Assembly: GCF_041146395.1 (NCBI RefSeq)
Contig: NC_090999.1
Span: 68,143,001-68,207,000, forward strand
From: Eulemur rufifrons
Lineage: Eukaryota > Chordata > Mammalia > Primates > Lemuridae
Length of the DNA: 64,000 nucleotides
Direction: 5' to 3'
In this document: positions 17,628 to 29,927 of the stretch, piece by piece
Layout: each line of letters opens with the position of its first letter
Numbering within the stretch: the first letter of the stretch is position 1
Translations under genes and position numbers: made by a program
The notes under the pieces: model-generated
The model's input: only the letters and a program-made list of their open reading frames with translations
Told to the model about the DNA's origin: nothing
Databases searched by the model: none

Positions 17628-17864
17628 TTTTTTTTTAGACAGGGTCACTCTCACTCCTGGGCTGAAGCAATCCTCCTGCCTCAGCCTCCCAAGTAGCTGG
17701 GACTACAGGAGCACACCACCAGCCCCAACTAATTTCTTTCTATTTTTAGTAGAGACAGGGTCTTGCTCTTGCTCAGGCCTATCTTGAGCTCCTGACCTCA
17801 AGAGATCCTCTCCCTTTGGCCTCCCAGAGTGCTAGGATTACAGGCATGGACCACTGCGCCTGGC
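17628..17864 (-). repeat. Alu SINE with internal deletion
   Basis: The direct repeat ctgagattttt at 17617-17627 and 17865-17875 flanks it. The copy is about 240 bp because part of the right arm between the poly(T) head and 'tcctgggctgaagcaatcc' is missing. Confidence 0.94.
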
Positions 17865-17875
17865 CTGAGATTTTT

Positions 17876-18632
17876 ACATAAGTAAGAAAACTGCTTTATA
17901 TGTTCCTATTCTTTGCCAGGTGAGTTATTTCCCTGTAGTAACATTATTACAAGAATGGAGGTTTTATTTAGATACATATTTATTTGGTAGTCTGTCAGTA
18001 ATGGAAAGAAGATAAATCTATATGAATGATGATTTATTCTAACTTTCATATCTGCTTTCAAGTTTTAATTGAACCTGAATCTAATTGTCCTCCTTTACCT
18101 CCTCCATCCTTCCCTTCAGCTGAAAGCTTAAGGATAGTAAATACAACTCTCTTTTATTCCAAAGGGGTAATTTCATATTCATGAAGAAAATGAGTTAAAT
18201 GACAGGTCAGCATTGGAGAGATTAATACATGGTTAAAACTCCAGGATGGCGGGACTCAGATCCCACTGTCTTGGCCAGATGTATTTTCATAAATAGTTGT
18301 GTAGAAAAAGATCCCAGTGGAAAGCAGAGACTTTTTGATGGTCAGATTCATCTATGGCAATTTAAATATTCTCTAGGTTGGTTTTGTTAATCTAGGACCT
18401 AATCTGCTATATGGTTCCAATCTAAAGTAGATCTAATCTTTTAAATTGTAGAACTTGTAGAACTTTCCTTCTTAAGCAGCAGAGCAAGTGGTATTAAGAA
18501 AATAAAAACTAAAGAGATATTTTTTACTACTGTGAACTGAAAAGGGAAGAATAAAGCATATCCTTTCCCTAAACAAGAGAGGAGTGGCTAGTAATTTGTT
18601 TCTAGAGGTCTGATTTAGAACTTCTCTTTCTG
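17876..18632. other. Unrecognised DNA
   Basis: Nothing recognisable between two Alus apart from ordinary AT-rich sequence. Confidence 0.5.
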
Positions 18633-18643
18633 CCTCTAGTTTG

Positions 18644-19001
18644 TTGGTTTGTTTATTTATTTATTTGTTTGTTTGAGACAGAGTCTCACTCTGTTGCCTG
18701 GGCTAGAGTGCCATGGCATCAGCCTAGTTCATAGCATCATAGCAACCTCAAACTCCTGGGCTCAAGTAATACTACTGCCTCAGCCTCCCCAGTAGCTGAG
18801 ACTACCGGCATATACCACCATGCCCAGCTAATTTTTCCTATATATTTTTAGTTGTCCAGCTAATTTCTTTCTATTTTTTTAGTAGAGACAGGATCCCACT
18901 CTTGGTCAGGCTGGTCTCGAACTCCTGCGCTCAAACGATCCGCCGGCCTCGGCCTCCCAGAGTGCTAGGATTACAGGCGTGAGCCCCATGCCTGTCCTCT
19001 C
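18644..19001 (-). repeat. Alu SINE with long linker, antisense
   Basis: The direct repeat cctctagtttg at 18633-18643 and 19002-19012 flanks it. The tail complement is a TTTA/TTTG repeat. The linker complement 'cctatatatttttagttgtc' places it with the strepsirrhine-type copies. Confidence 0.95.
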
Positions 19002-19012
19002 CCTCTAGTTTG

Positions 19013-20089
19013 GCAGGAGAAAAGTAAACTAGATTATCTCAGAGGAGGAAAGAATCAAAACTGGATTTTGAACAGATGAATGTGATCTATCTCCACCAGG
19101 TAGCTTCCCAGGGGTGTAGTGACTTGGGGTGCACACTGACCCTTGCTTAGCCGAGGGTGGAGGTGAGGGGGACTCTCCACAGAAGGTGCATGGATGCTGT
19201 GGTTTTGAGAATTATGGCAAAAGTTCCCTGTGCCCATAATTGCCATGAAGAGAGTGGGCTGCTGTCTTCTGTGGACGTCACAGGTTTAGATGATGACAGA
19301 ACACAGACGAGAGTCTTTCTCCAACTTGTCAGGACAGCATCAATCACCCCAGGGAGAGCCCTCTCTCCTGCCTCCCCACGATGGCTAATACCTGCTGTTT
19401 TTACTTCCCTGGTGAGTGTGGGCATGACTCCAGATGTGATTTGATGTAGGAAAATAAAGCAATGTAATGCTTTCTGTACCTGGGTGTATAGGAAACATTT
19501 GCTCTCTAGAAGGTCAGGGCCAAGATTGTTTTTAAGATTAGATTCAAATCCAGACTTGTCCCAAAGATTCTCAAAGTTACTCTGGGATGTGTGTGCCAGA
19601 GGCATAAAGTCATTCCATGCTGAGTTAATTTGTTTATATTACCTGACTATAAAATTTCAGGAGGATGGGAGATCATTCAGAAGAGGCTAAAATTTGTTAT
19701 TCATGAACTATGTTAACATAGCTTTCTTTCATATTTACCCCCTATTCTGTCTCTTTACCTATTCACCTTATCTTCTGTCTTCATTTGTTTTCTCTCTTAT
19801 TATCGATCTCTCTCTAGACCAGTGGAAAAATCAAATAGCTAAGGCCAGTGAGGTAATATAGATTAGTAAATGGGACTGTATTGGAAGATGACAAATGGTA
19901 ACTGGCTATTGGTTTCAGTGTGAGGGATGAATATGAAATTGAGCGGGGGCAATAGGGAGTACACATACCTGGTCTACAGAGAGTAGTCACTGTTCAGCTG
20001 TTAACCATGTGCAAAGTAGGTCCCGAGTTGCCAGACTTTCAGATTTTTCAAGAGAAGCTGGAAATCCTGTATTTTTTTTTAATGAAATA
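19013..20089. other. Unrecognised DNA with overlapping open frames
   Basis: About 19050-19690 is less AT-rich than its surroundings and stays open for 152 codons on the minus strand (19147-19605) and 95 codons on the plus strand (19157-19444). No domain or start context is recognisable. An aataaa motif lies at 19450. It could be part of an unrecognised repeat or pseudogene. Confidence 0.4.
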
Positions 20090-20995
20090 CCCTGCATCTT
20101 AAAATATTGCAATTCAAATAAAAACTATAAAAACACTGTATTCCGCCTGCAGATTGGCTAAGGTCAGATTGTGTGGTATGGGGAAATAGATGGTCTGGTA
20201 TATTGCTGGTAGGAATGTGAGTTGGGAATACCTCTATGGAGAGCATTTTGGCAAAGTCTGTCAAAATTAAGTATTTACAAATGCACATATTCTTTGACTC
20301 AGCAATTCTACCTCTATGAACTTACCCTACAATTATGCTTGCATACTTGCAAAGTGATATGTGCATAAGGATATTTATTGTAGCACTTATCTAATCTTAA
20401 AATATTGTAAACAACCTAAATGTCCATCAAAAGAAAACTGGTTAAATAACTTACAGCACATCAATACTATGGAATGTTATATAGCCATTGGGATGAAATG
20501 GAGGCAGCTCTATATGTACTGACATGACAAGTATTGGTAAGAAAAGCAAGATGTAGAATAAACAGTTTATATTGTATGTTACTGTTTGTCTTTTTTATTT
20601 ATTTTTTTTTAGAGTTGGGGTCTTGCTGTGTTGCCAAGGCTAGAGTGCAGTGACTATTTACGTATGTGATCATAGCATGCAACTCCTGGGCTCAGGTGAC
20701 CCTCCAGCCTCAGCCTCATGAGTAGTTGGGACTACAGGTGTGTGCCACTGTGCCCAGCTTATATTTTTATTTTTTAAAGAACATGTATATATTTGATTAT
20801 AAAGAACATCTCCAGAAGAATATAACTGAAACTAAAAGCAAGACTTCTCTCTGTGAAGGGGAATAATGTTTGGGAGGCAGCATTGGGAAGGTGCTTTCTT
20901 TTCACTGTATATCCTCTGTTACTTTTTGAAGTTTTTTTTTCATGGACACGCATGATTTGTTTGAAAAGCTATCAAAAAGTGTGGGACACTAATTA
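20090..20995 (+). mobile_element. L1 LINE 3' end split by a half-Alu
   Basis: The first part (20090-20585) shows 'tatattgctggtaggaatg', 'ttctttgactcagcaattc', 'aacctaaatgtccatcaa' and 'ctatggaatgttatatagcc', the standard end of L1 ORF2. After the antisense half-Alu it resumes at about 20766 with 3' UTR-like sequence to 'gtttgaaaagctatc'. Broken and non-coding. Confidence 0.82.
20594..20765 (-). repeat. Half-Alu (right arm only), antisense
   Basis: A single arm of about 165 bp: poly(T), then 'cctcatgagtagttgggactac', ending 'gtgccactgtgcccagct', which is the linker end of the right arm. It is diverged and lies inside the L1 copy. Confidence 0.85.
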
Positions 20996-21530
20996 AACAT
21001 TTAAAAAACTCTGAGTAGGCTGACTCTGAATGGGTCCCTAATTTGCAGTCTGCCCTTGGTCTGCCGGTTACTGAGCTTGCCATCTCTGTTCTTGCCTGAA
21101 CTCTGAGGGACGGCTTTTGCCTCTCTCTGTGCCCAGATTTAGCACAATCTCTTCCCCTAAGTAGTCACTCAATAAATGTTATTAAATGAGTAGATGTACT
21201 TTTCCTCATGTTTCACTTCTCTTATTCTGTTTTCTTTTATTCTTGTGTTCCCTCTACCACAGCCCCAAGCTAGTCCCCCTCCCCCGCCCCCTCCCGTCTC
21301 TCATTCTCATCCATCTACTTTGTTCCTACTACCATCCAAAATAAGAACTTGCATGTACCATTTTGGGTCTAGGCAAAATTGTGGCCCTACCTTTGGCTTC
21401 TGACAGACACACGAGTTCAGATTCTGGCTGACACTTATAGGTGGTGTAAATCTTTCCTAACTTTTGAAACTAATTTTTTCTTCTGTAAAATAGAGATAAG
21501 AATGCCTACTTGGCAGAGTTATTATGAGAC
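20996..21530 (+). repeat. MIR/L2-age SINE scraps in otherwise unrecognised DNA
   Basis: About 21130-21190 ends 'agtcactcaataaatgttatt', and 21415-21525 contains 'cttctgtaaaatagagataag', both typical of MIR 3' regions. Between them is a C-rich stretch around 21260-21300. Confidence 0.5.
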
Positions 21531-21578
<48 letters not shown>

Positions 21579-21584
21579 GTGTGG
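21531..21584. repeat. Compound TA/TG/TA microsatellite
   Basis: A (TA) run, then about 14 TG units, then another (TA) run. Such tracts can adopt Z-DNA or cruciform shapes and are usually length-polymorphic. Confidence 0.97.
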
Positions 21585-23490
21585 TGCCTTTAGAAAAGTG
21601 TTCAGTCCAAAGCTTTTAACATGTAATTGAGCAATAACAGTTGATTTATTCTCAAAGAGGTCAATAACAGTTAATTTGCTCTCAAAGTCTTAAGCAGTCA
21701 CCTATCTATCAAAATTGTTTAGACTCTTCCATTGCAATGCAGTGTAAGTAATTAATAATAGTGCAAAGAGCATTTTAATTTTTGCATAAATTAAAACAGT
21801 AAGGTCAAAGGAATAAAGCTCAAATGAATAGAGTTTAAGTATTAACTAGAAGAGAGAATTTGTTTGTTGTGGGGGAGGGAGCAGTTGAAGAGAGGCTTAT
21901 CTGGGGACTTGGGAACAGGAAGTAGTTCAGGGGAGTTGCCTTGGTTGTGGCACTGTGGGACTAAGGTAAATGTCGTTAATTAAGGCCTTGCACCCCAAGG
22001 GAGAAAAAAACCAATATGGGGCTACAAGTGGCTGTGTGTTAGCAAAGCTACCTCTCGAGAATTTCTAAAATTCTCTGAGGATTTCAGAATCCATCCTGGG
22101 GACGGAATCCGAGAATTCCATATTTTGAGAAATCTCTCTTGCTGCTTCTCCTGCCTGCCAGCTGCTATTATTTTAATTATAGGCAAATTACATTTACAAT
22201 GCACATCAAAGGCAGCCCTGAGAGGGATAGAATATTCCAGAAGAGCCAGAAATGGCTTAAACTAACTGAGTAGAGAAAGATCTGACTCATGTACAGTTGC
22301 TTTGGTGAAGAGAGCAAAAGATATGGAAGAATTTGTTACTGTGTATAATAAAAGACTTATTGTAGCACAAATTGGCAGCCAAAGGCTGTAGAGCTAAAAC
22401 TGTTCTAACAAGTTGCAATTTGTTGACCTTTCAAAACAAAAGATCTGAAATACCCATTTTAATTCACTGTGTCCTGCGAACGATTCTTGGTTCATATATT
22501 GCAGGGTTAGAGCAGGTTAGTTCTAACAATGCTTTCCATGTCTATGATTTTATAGTGCATAATTTTCTTCTAAGGTAATTAGAGCACTTTTCAGATGTTG
22601 ACTCGTATAAATCTTTGTACCAGCTTAAAAAGTCAGCGGCACTATGATTTGTTTTTCAGGTGTGAAATGAGAAGATTAGACTATTGATGCCAGGGTCTGG
22701 ATTATTCTAGCTTCCAGATTCCAAACGGCATCTTGTAGAGATGAAGACCTCCTAACACAGAAAATAGAAGCAGTGTGCCTAAATTTGCTTAGAAAGTGCT
22801 GACTGAGTTAGGAGTTTTACCAGCATTTCCTGTCTCAAAAACAAGTTCTCCATTTGGTCTTCAATGACAGTAAAACGGGGATTAGAAACTGTTACTGTTT
22901 GTTCAAAAGCAGAAGCTAGAATCATTTCAAAGAAAGAGAGAGCAAAATTGAAACCGAAACACCACTTTTACCTATCTGTAGAAGCAGTGGAGTGTATCTG
23001 CTTGGGGCTTCTAGTCCTTTACTGCAAGTGAAATTTATTAACCACAGAGGCGTCTTTCGCTTATGTCTTAAATTAAGCTATATCTTACTGTTTTTGATAC
23101 TAACCAAATCATCTTATGGGTACCAAAAATAGTTTTCAGTGACTTTTTGAAGATTCTGGCCTTTCCACTGCGTGTGTATCTATTGGCATCACTTCTGAGA
23201 GCTTTAGTCTGATTCAATGATTAGACTAATTTGCACCATTAATCAAAATTTTCTATGAAATAACCCAAATCCCAATGCAAAGTAGAGGACTGCATGGTAT
23301 ACAGATGTTTGCTTCTTTTTTATTTTAAAAACACTTCATAACCTTCTTGGGCTGCAGAATCAGATTTGAAAAAAGTTATCAACCTTAAAAACGAAAAACA
23401 AAACAAAACAAAACAAAAACATTTATGAGGAGGTTCTATTCATTCTTCATGAGCGTGGTGGACAGCCCAGTATTTTAATATACTTCAAAA
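21585..23490. other. Unrecognised DNA
   Basis: No repeat family or coding frame recognised over 1.9 kb. The relative lack of repeats is notable. An ISRE-like motif lies at 22950, and an (AAAAC)n tract sits at about 23391-23420. Confidence 0.5.
22950..22960 (+). promoter_or_regulatory. ISRE-like motif
   Basis: The string gaaaccgaaac fits GAAANNGAAAC, the core bound by interferon regulatory factors. An 11-base match with two free positions is expected by chance at a low rate, and there is no nearby gene or promoter to support it. Confidence 0.25.
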
Positions 23491-23502
23491 TTTCAAAGTT
23501 GG

Positions 23503-23809
23503 CCAGGTGCAGTAGCTCATGCCTGTAATCCTAGCACTTTGGGAGACAGGCAGGCAGCTCGAAGCCAGGAGTTGGAGATTAGTCTGGGCAGAATAGTGAG
23601 AATTCGTCTCTACAAAAAATTTAAAAACTATCCAAACCTGGTGGTGTGCACCTGTAGTCCCTGCTACTCAGGAGGCTGAGGCAGGAAGACGGCTTGAGCC
23701 CAGGAGTTCAAGGCTACAGTCAGCAGTGATAAGTGGCTACATAAGTGTGGCCACCACACTCACGCCTGGGAAACAGAGAGAGACCCTGTCTCATTAAAAA
23801 AAAATTTTT
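23503..23809 (+). repeat. Alu SINE, old, with 12 bp target duplication
   Basis: The direct repeat tttcaaagttgg at 23491-23502 and 23810-23821 flanks it. The right arm is diverged ('ggctacagtcagcagtgataag') and carries a small insertion near 23740. Confidence 0.94.
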
Positions 23810-23929
23810 TTTCAAAGTTGGTGACAGAAAAGAAATAAAAATGGAGGGGATTGTCATGGCATCATGGGTGCTAAGTTAGGAAAGGTAATGTGGGAAGGTT
23901 GTCACACAGGAGGCAAAGAATCACCAAGA

Positions 23930-24075
23930 TACCAAATGTGAGGTACTTTTATACCTTCCTCAGCTGTTCTCTCTGCCTAAAATGCTCTTTTCTTATTTCT
24001 AAGTGATCTTCTCATTCATCAAGGCCCAATGCAAATATTACTTCCTGTCAGAATCTCTCTCTGTTGCCAAATCTC
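23930..24075 (+). repeat. L2 LINE 3' fragment
   Basis: 'gctgttctctctgcctaaaatgc', then 'ctcattcatcaaggcccaatgc', matches the usual layout of an L2 3' end. Diverged. Confidence 0.5.
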
Positions 24076-24150
24076 AGATTTCCTGCTTTTTATTTTTTGT
24101 TTCTGTAGCCATTTCTTTTTTAAAATGAATTTCTTGTTTCCATAGTCTGT

Positions 24151-24462
24151 CTTTTTTTTTTTTTTTTTTTTTAGACAGAGTCTTGCTCTGTTGCCCTGGC
24201 TAGAGTGCAGTGGCATCATCATAGCTCACTGCACCCTCAAACTCCTAGGCTCAAACATCCTACTGCCTCAGCCTCTGGATCTCCTGAGTAGCTGGGACTA
24301 CAGGCACGCTCCACCACGCCTGGCTAATTATTTCTATTTTTAGTGGAGATGGGGTCTTGCTCTTACTCAGGCTGGTCTTGAACTCCTGACCTCAAAGCAA
24401 TCCTCTCACTGCTGCCTTCCAGAGTGTTGGGATTATAGATGTGAGCCACCGTGCCTGGCTTC
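24151..24462 (-). repeat. Alu SINE, antisense
   Basis: A long poly(T) head of about 22 bases, both arms in reverse order, ending 'gtgagccaccgtgcctggc'. A small insertion ('tctggatctcc') disturbs the right arm. No clear target duplication found. Confidence 0.93.
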
Positions 24463-24789
24463 TGGAGCCATTTCTTAACACATCATATTATTGATTTTTA
24501 TTTTTGTAGTTTTATCCCCTGATAGGCTCCGAATTCCTTAAGGATATATGAAACACTTACCATTTCGATTCTTGCAATATGCACATTGTCTAGTATATAA
24601 TAGATAATAAAAACCTGTTAAAGGGAACCAATTTGAGATAGGGAGAGATGCTCCCTAATTTTAAGTTATTAACCCACACATTCCTCTGTTTCTCTAGGTA
24701 TGTCTGTCACTGCTTAGATGATGCATGATCTGACACCTCGTCTATTAAGCCATCTTCAAATGTCAGACTCTCGTTTCCAACAATACTAC

Positions 24790-24945
24790 AACATGTATGT
24801 TGTTTTAAATTTTTCAAACCTCTTTTGCATGTTTAGTTCTTACAACAATTCTATAAGACTTCTAGAAGAGAAGCTTAGAGAAGCTAAACAGAAACTTAAT
24901 AAGCATCAAGGACTTTGGACTAAAGCTCAGGTCTTTTGAACCCTC
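24790..24945 (+). repeat. Old MIR/L2-age repeat fragment
   Basis: 'gttcttacaacaattctataag' followed by 'agaagcttagagaagctaaac' resembles the widespread 'tttacagatgaggaaactgag' type block in diverged form. Weak call. Confidence 0.4.
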
Positions 24946-24969
24946 AGTGTAATTCCACTTGATCCAGAG

Positions 24970-25660
24970 CTTTTTTTTTTTTTTTTTAACTTTTTATTTT
25001 GAAATAGTTTCAAACTTACAGAAAAGTTGCAAGAGTAGTAGAAAGAACACCATCTACTTCACCCAGATTCACCCATTCTTAACATTTTACCACATTTGGT
25101 TTCTCCCTCTGCCCCCAAATAGAGGACCATTTGAAAGTTAGTTGCAGACATTATGCTCTTTTACCTCTAATACATCAGTATTTCCTAAGAACAAGGATAT
25201 TCACTTACATACTATAGTGAAATGAGCAAAATCAGAAAATTTATCTTTAATATAATACTTTAATCAACATACCTATGAAAAGTTTGCAAATTTTTCTAAT
25301 CATGTCTTTTATAAATTATGACTTTTTTTTCGGTTCAGAATTGAACAGGATCATGCATTGTATTTTTACATCTCTTTAGTCTCCTTTAATCTGGAAATGT
25401 CCCTCACCGTTTTTATTTCATGATATTGATATCTTTTGAGTCCAGGGCATTTATTTTGTGCAAAGAACCTTAATTTGTGTTTGTCTGATGTTTCGTTAGG
25501 GTTTGATCCAGGTTATGATTTTGACAGAATACTGTGTAAGAACAGTACTATTTCCTTCTCAGTACATCACATTAGGAGGTACATGATATCCGTTTGTCTC
25601 ATTATTGGTGATGTCTGCCAGGTTTCTCCACTATAAAGTTACTATTTTTCTATTTTTATT
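24970..25660 (-). mobile_element. Old L1 3' UTR, antisense
   Basis: Poly(T), then 'tattttgaaatagtttcaaac', 'agaaaagttgcaagagtag', 'cattttaccacatttgg' and 'tctgatgtttcgttagggt' are landmarks of an L1M-age 3' UTR read in reverse. The short frames inside it are not genes. Confidence 0.78.
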
Positions 25661-26018
25661 GAAAATAAAAAAGCCCAAGGTTTTTTATTTTTTTTTTAAA
25701 GTCTACAATGGTTAATTGTTACACAGGCAACCGGTGTGCCCTAACGCATAGCCTCTTGGACCTCCTTTTACTCCAGCCATCACTGAGGCAACCATCCTCA
25801 GCTAGATGAAAACCTATATATCTCCTCACCTGCATGGGGCATTTCTCTATTTCTGCCCGTTGCTAGCTCTGTGAGGCAGCTGGGATGCCTGTGGAAGGTG
25901 ATAGATCTGCCCCACACATTGCGTATGAGAGAGTTAATGCTGTTGGGGCAAATTGTGAGCAATCAAGGACAGACTCCAGTTGATAAATGCTACCGTCTTC
26001 CATCCCTTGGATGTACAC
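25661..26018. other. Unrecognised DNA
   Basis: Begins with an A/T homopolymer zone. The following 300 bp, including a 92-codon frame that runs into the next L1 tail, has no recognised identity. Confidence 0.45.
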
Positions 26019-26262
26019 TTTTTTCTTCTTCTTTTAATAGATTTAGGGGGTGCAAGCTGAATTCCATTATAAATATATTGTATAGTGGTGAAGTCTGGGC
26101 TTTTAGTGTACCCATCACCCGGATAAGATATATTATACCCAATAGATAATTTTTCATCTCTTACTCTCTCCCCTTTTAATTCTCCAGTGTCCCTTATGCC
26201 CCTCTATGTGTCCTTACATAGCCTTAGTTTAAATCCCACTCATAAGTGACAGTATCTTAATA
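26019..26262 (-). mobile_element. L1 3' UTR tail, antisense
   Basis: T-rich start, then 'gtatagtggtgaagtctggg', 'gtgtacccatcacccgg' and 'ctcataagtgacagtatc', the reverse of a primate L1 3' UTR. Heavily 5'-truncated. Confidence 0.75.
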
Positions 26263-29200
26263 GAATTAGTGGGTTGCGTGACAAATTAAAATACAAAAGT
26301 GCAAAGAGAGTGATGCATCTTTCTTAGGTGCTGACCTAACTAGACCTTCCTTCTTACCCTCCAAACAAAGACACACCTTCTTCTACATTAATATCACTCT
26401 AGGCTCTGATTATGCCATTGACACTTTACTCCACATTTTTTCTCTGCCCACTTCTGCCACCAGCACAGTGCCTTCCAATCTGTGATCGCAGAGAATAGTG
26501 CAAGAGAATGAATGGGGCTTAGTGAAAGTGATTGCTCTGCTCAACTGTATACATCTCTTCCTCATCTCTCTCACCATCCTGTCCTTCAACTTTCCTTTTT
26601 ATTTCCACTGATGACTTTCTCTTTGTCCTTGCTCATTTCTCTCTGATAGACAACTCATTCCCCTTTTGGAAAGAAACTAAAACTGAGAAAAGATGTGATC
26701 ATTATGTATTCCTCCTTAGTTGCAAAAAAGCTGACTCTTGTTATTCTGTTTCCTAGAAGAAAGCAGAACCATGATTAAGCACCCAGTAAATAATTTAGGA
26801 TGCTGATGAAATCAAGGAACACTGAAAAAGCAACTTGTTAGGTGTGCTGTGGAGAGACCTCTTATACTTGGCAGAAGGTTGGATGGAAGATTCTCTGTGG
26901 TCCCTTCCAGCCCTGGGAGTTTATGCTTGAAATATCAACTTAATTAAATTGCAATGCCTGTCAACAATCCAAGGGCAAAAGTTTGCTCCAGATCTTACAG
27001 TCTAGTCTTATTATCTTAAGGGAGATGTGATAGAATATAATAGAACACTATCAGTGTGAGAAGAATGCAGGCCACATACCTGCATAATTATAGGAGCAGA
27101 GAAGAAAAAATTGATTACACAATATTGAGGCTTATTTTTCTGTTACCTAAAAATATGTCAAAAATCATACAATCTCATTATCTCAGATTTCTATTCAATT
27201 CTATGATAGCTAAAGGTAATCACTACATCCTTTAGTTAAAGGAAGAGGGAACTGTTTATGGAAGTTTTACAATTTGATCTATGACATGAAAATGAACTGG
27301 ATGCACTTGCCAGTCTTCCTGATGCCCAAGATAGTATTTTGCTGTGAAGTAATTACTCTAGTTACCTTTTCTTGATTTTCTCATACTACATTAGAAAGTG
27401 GGTGCTCTTGGTCATAAACCATGATGAAACTACACAACCTATGTAATGAAACCTTGTGGTTTGAGTTGTGTGGCCGTCACAGAGATGAATATGCAGCAAT
27501 TTAGCCACTTGCAGCGATAAACTCACTCTTTTGGGGACTATGCCAAGGTTAGGAGAATAAATAGGTCAGGTAACCAGCTAAGACTCTTTCGAAGTAAAAC
27601 TGAACAGGAAGTCCCAGCAGATAATGCCACTTTCATCGCTGGTAATTACTGGCCTTACAGGTTTAATACATGGCTGCTACAGAATAAAAGGTAGGTGGCA
27701 ATTTATGCAACAGGTCATTGTTTCATAGTCAGCAGGAAAGAGGGGTGGCACTAAGAGATAGAATTTTTTTAAACGTATGAGGTAAAATGGATTAAAGGTA
27801 TTCTTAATAGGCTAGACCTAAAAGAGCAATATTTAATTATGCTCTATTTTCTGATCCTCTCTTAAAGATAATTCTACTGCCAGTGAAGGACTAGCAAGGA
27901 AGGATTAGGATTAGGCCAGTAACAGAGGGAATAGTAATTGTTGCATTATGACCAAAAAAGCATTCCAAAATCTTGGTTGCTCAGCATACCAGAGTCAGCT
28001 GTTGTTCTATTGGAAGCGATAGGGAAAGGGTAGCTCACAAAAATGAAAACAAACAAACAAACAAAAAAAAACATTTTTCAATAAATCTACCACTTACGGG
28101 ACTAGGTTAAAGTAAACTGTATAATTTCAATAGAATCTCAGTTTTTCAGGGGATAATAGTCAACCAACAGGCTGACATTCTCTTTGCAAGAGCTCCACCA
28201 AGTGGTCATCCCGCTTGCGGGTGAAAGTCACAGAAAAACAGATTAGGAATCCTAAAAAAGACTGACAGAGCAGAGCAGTCTGAAGATAGGTAAAAGTGAA
28301 TCCTCCATCCATGGAGAGACTCAGATTCAGGCTTCATGTATAGGCAAGACATTTGCTCTTCTCTACCATTTGTTTTCGGTAACTTGCTTGTCCTTACTTG
28401 AACTGTGCTTGCTCTTTGACCTCATGACCCCATAAGCTTTGAATCTTCCCTGTTCTCCTAATCAATCAGTCTCCTGTCTTCCCATTTTTCTTGTCCAGCC
28501 CCAGACACTGACGTCCAGTAGTTAAATCATGCTTTCAGTGTTACTTTCAAATATTAATCGAATTATCCTGCTTCTCTGACCCTGGAACCGGGCAGCTGAG
28601 AGTTCCTGGAAGAAAAATCACACAGCTATGCCAACGGATGTCACTATGTGTTGCTGCTTTCTGATGAAGGCTGAGTCCTCAGTTATAATCAATGTGCTTC
28701 TCATTAACTGACAGTGGCCATTCCAAAGATTTTCCTCTGCTCTCAAAGCCTCTTCCCTCCACCAACTCTTGTTGCACTCAGCAGATGACGGTTCTGCCCA
28801 TTTCACTAAGGAAAAGCCCAGGGCAGGAAGTGAGAACTGCACCTTCCTCTCTCCCTTACCTATACACTTACTGATTGGCATTTGTACTTCGCCTTCCTGA
28901 TGGAAGAGGCTCTCTGCTCAAGGCTCATTTCTCAACCTGTAGATTGGATTTGATTTCCTTTGGTATACTCAGTGACTTTATTATATCAATCATCTCCCCC
29001 TTTCCTCTTTTACTTTGGAAAATAAACAGAATAACGGTTTGTCTTACCAAAAATGAAAACAAAAACAAAACTACTTTGTCAGTTTTAGGTCTCTAATTAT
29101 AAGCCAAAGAAACCAATTGAGAACAATTTATGGGAAAAAATGGAATTCATTGGAAAGATACTGGTGTAACTCATGGCATAGAAGAAAATGCTAAACAATC

Positions 29201-29870
29201 AAGTCTCCTGAGGACAGAAACCACAGGATCATTGAAAACGAAACCATGGCTATTCGTGGCCATGCACATTTACAAACTCAGGTTCAACTACCTTCCCTCC
29301 CTGTATGTCACCACTCCAGATTCAGCTCCTAGGAAGGAAGCGTTTGACTGGCCAAGCCCACACATACAGAGAAGACACTCTTGCCGCTTTCACCATCGAC
29401 TTTCATGTAGTACAGTTCAGGGAGCATGGTTCTGCCCTTATCTTGATTTTTCTATAGCAGTGAACACTGATGAACATTTTCTCCTTCCCGAGTCCTTTTC
29501 CTTTGTTTTCTGTGATGCTATTCTATCCCTTAAAAAAAAGAAAAAAAAATGACACTCCTTTTTAGTGTCCATTGTAGGTTTCTTTTTTCTGCTTAAACAT
29601 TAAATGTTCTCTTCCTTATTGCTCTGAGATTCTTCTCTTCTCAGATGAATGGCTTTAACTTCCAATGCTGTTATATCGCCAACTATACTTCTGCCAAGCT
29701 TTTCTTTTAAGACTAAAGTCTGCACTTGAATTTCCAATAAAATTCAGTGTATCTAAGAATGAACTTCCTCTTTAAAACCTGCTCTTCTACATGAATGCCA
29801 TATTTTTATGAATGGCACATCTCTTATTCAGTCACCCAATCCACTTTCCTGGGAGGCTTCCTAGGTTGTT
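26263..29870. other. Repeat-poor DNA, nothing firmly recognised
   Basis: This is one of the longest stretches (3.6 kb) without an Alu or an obvious L1. Open frames at 28618-28881 (-), 28875-29096 (+) and 29130-29552 (+, 140 codons ending in a lysine run from an A-rich tract) show no domain. An (AAAC)n tract lies near 28045-28071. About 27400-27760 is more complex in composition than its surroundings. Confidence 0.45.
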
Positions 29871-29927
29871 CTCACTTATACCTAATCAATCCCTAACTCC
29901 CGTGGCACCTACTTCCTAAATATCTCT

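Noticed and set aside
28200..28218. Short palindrome 'cccgcttgcggg' as a structured RNA or operator
   Set aside because: Too short and isolated; no matching partner or context.
29130..29552. 140-codon plus-strand frame
   Set aside because: Ends in a lysine run encoded by an A-rich tract and shows no domain; no conservation evidence available. Kept only as unrecognised sequence.
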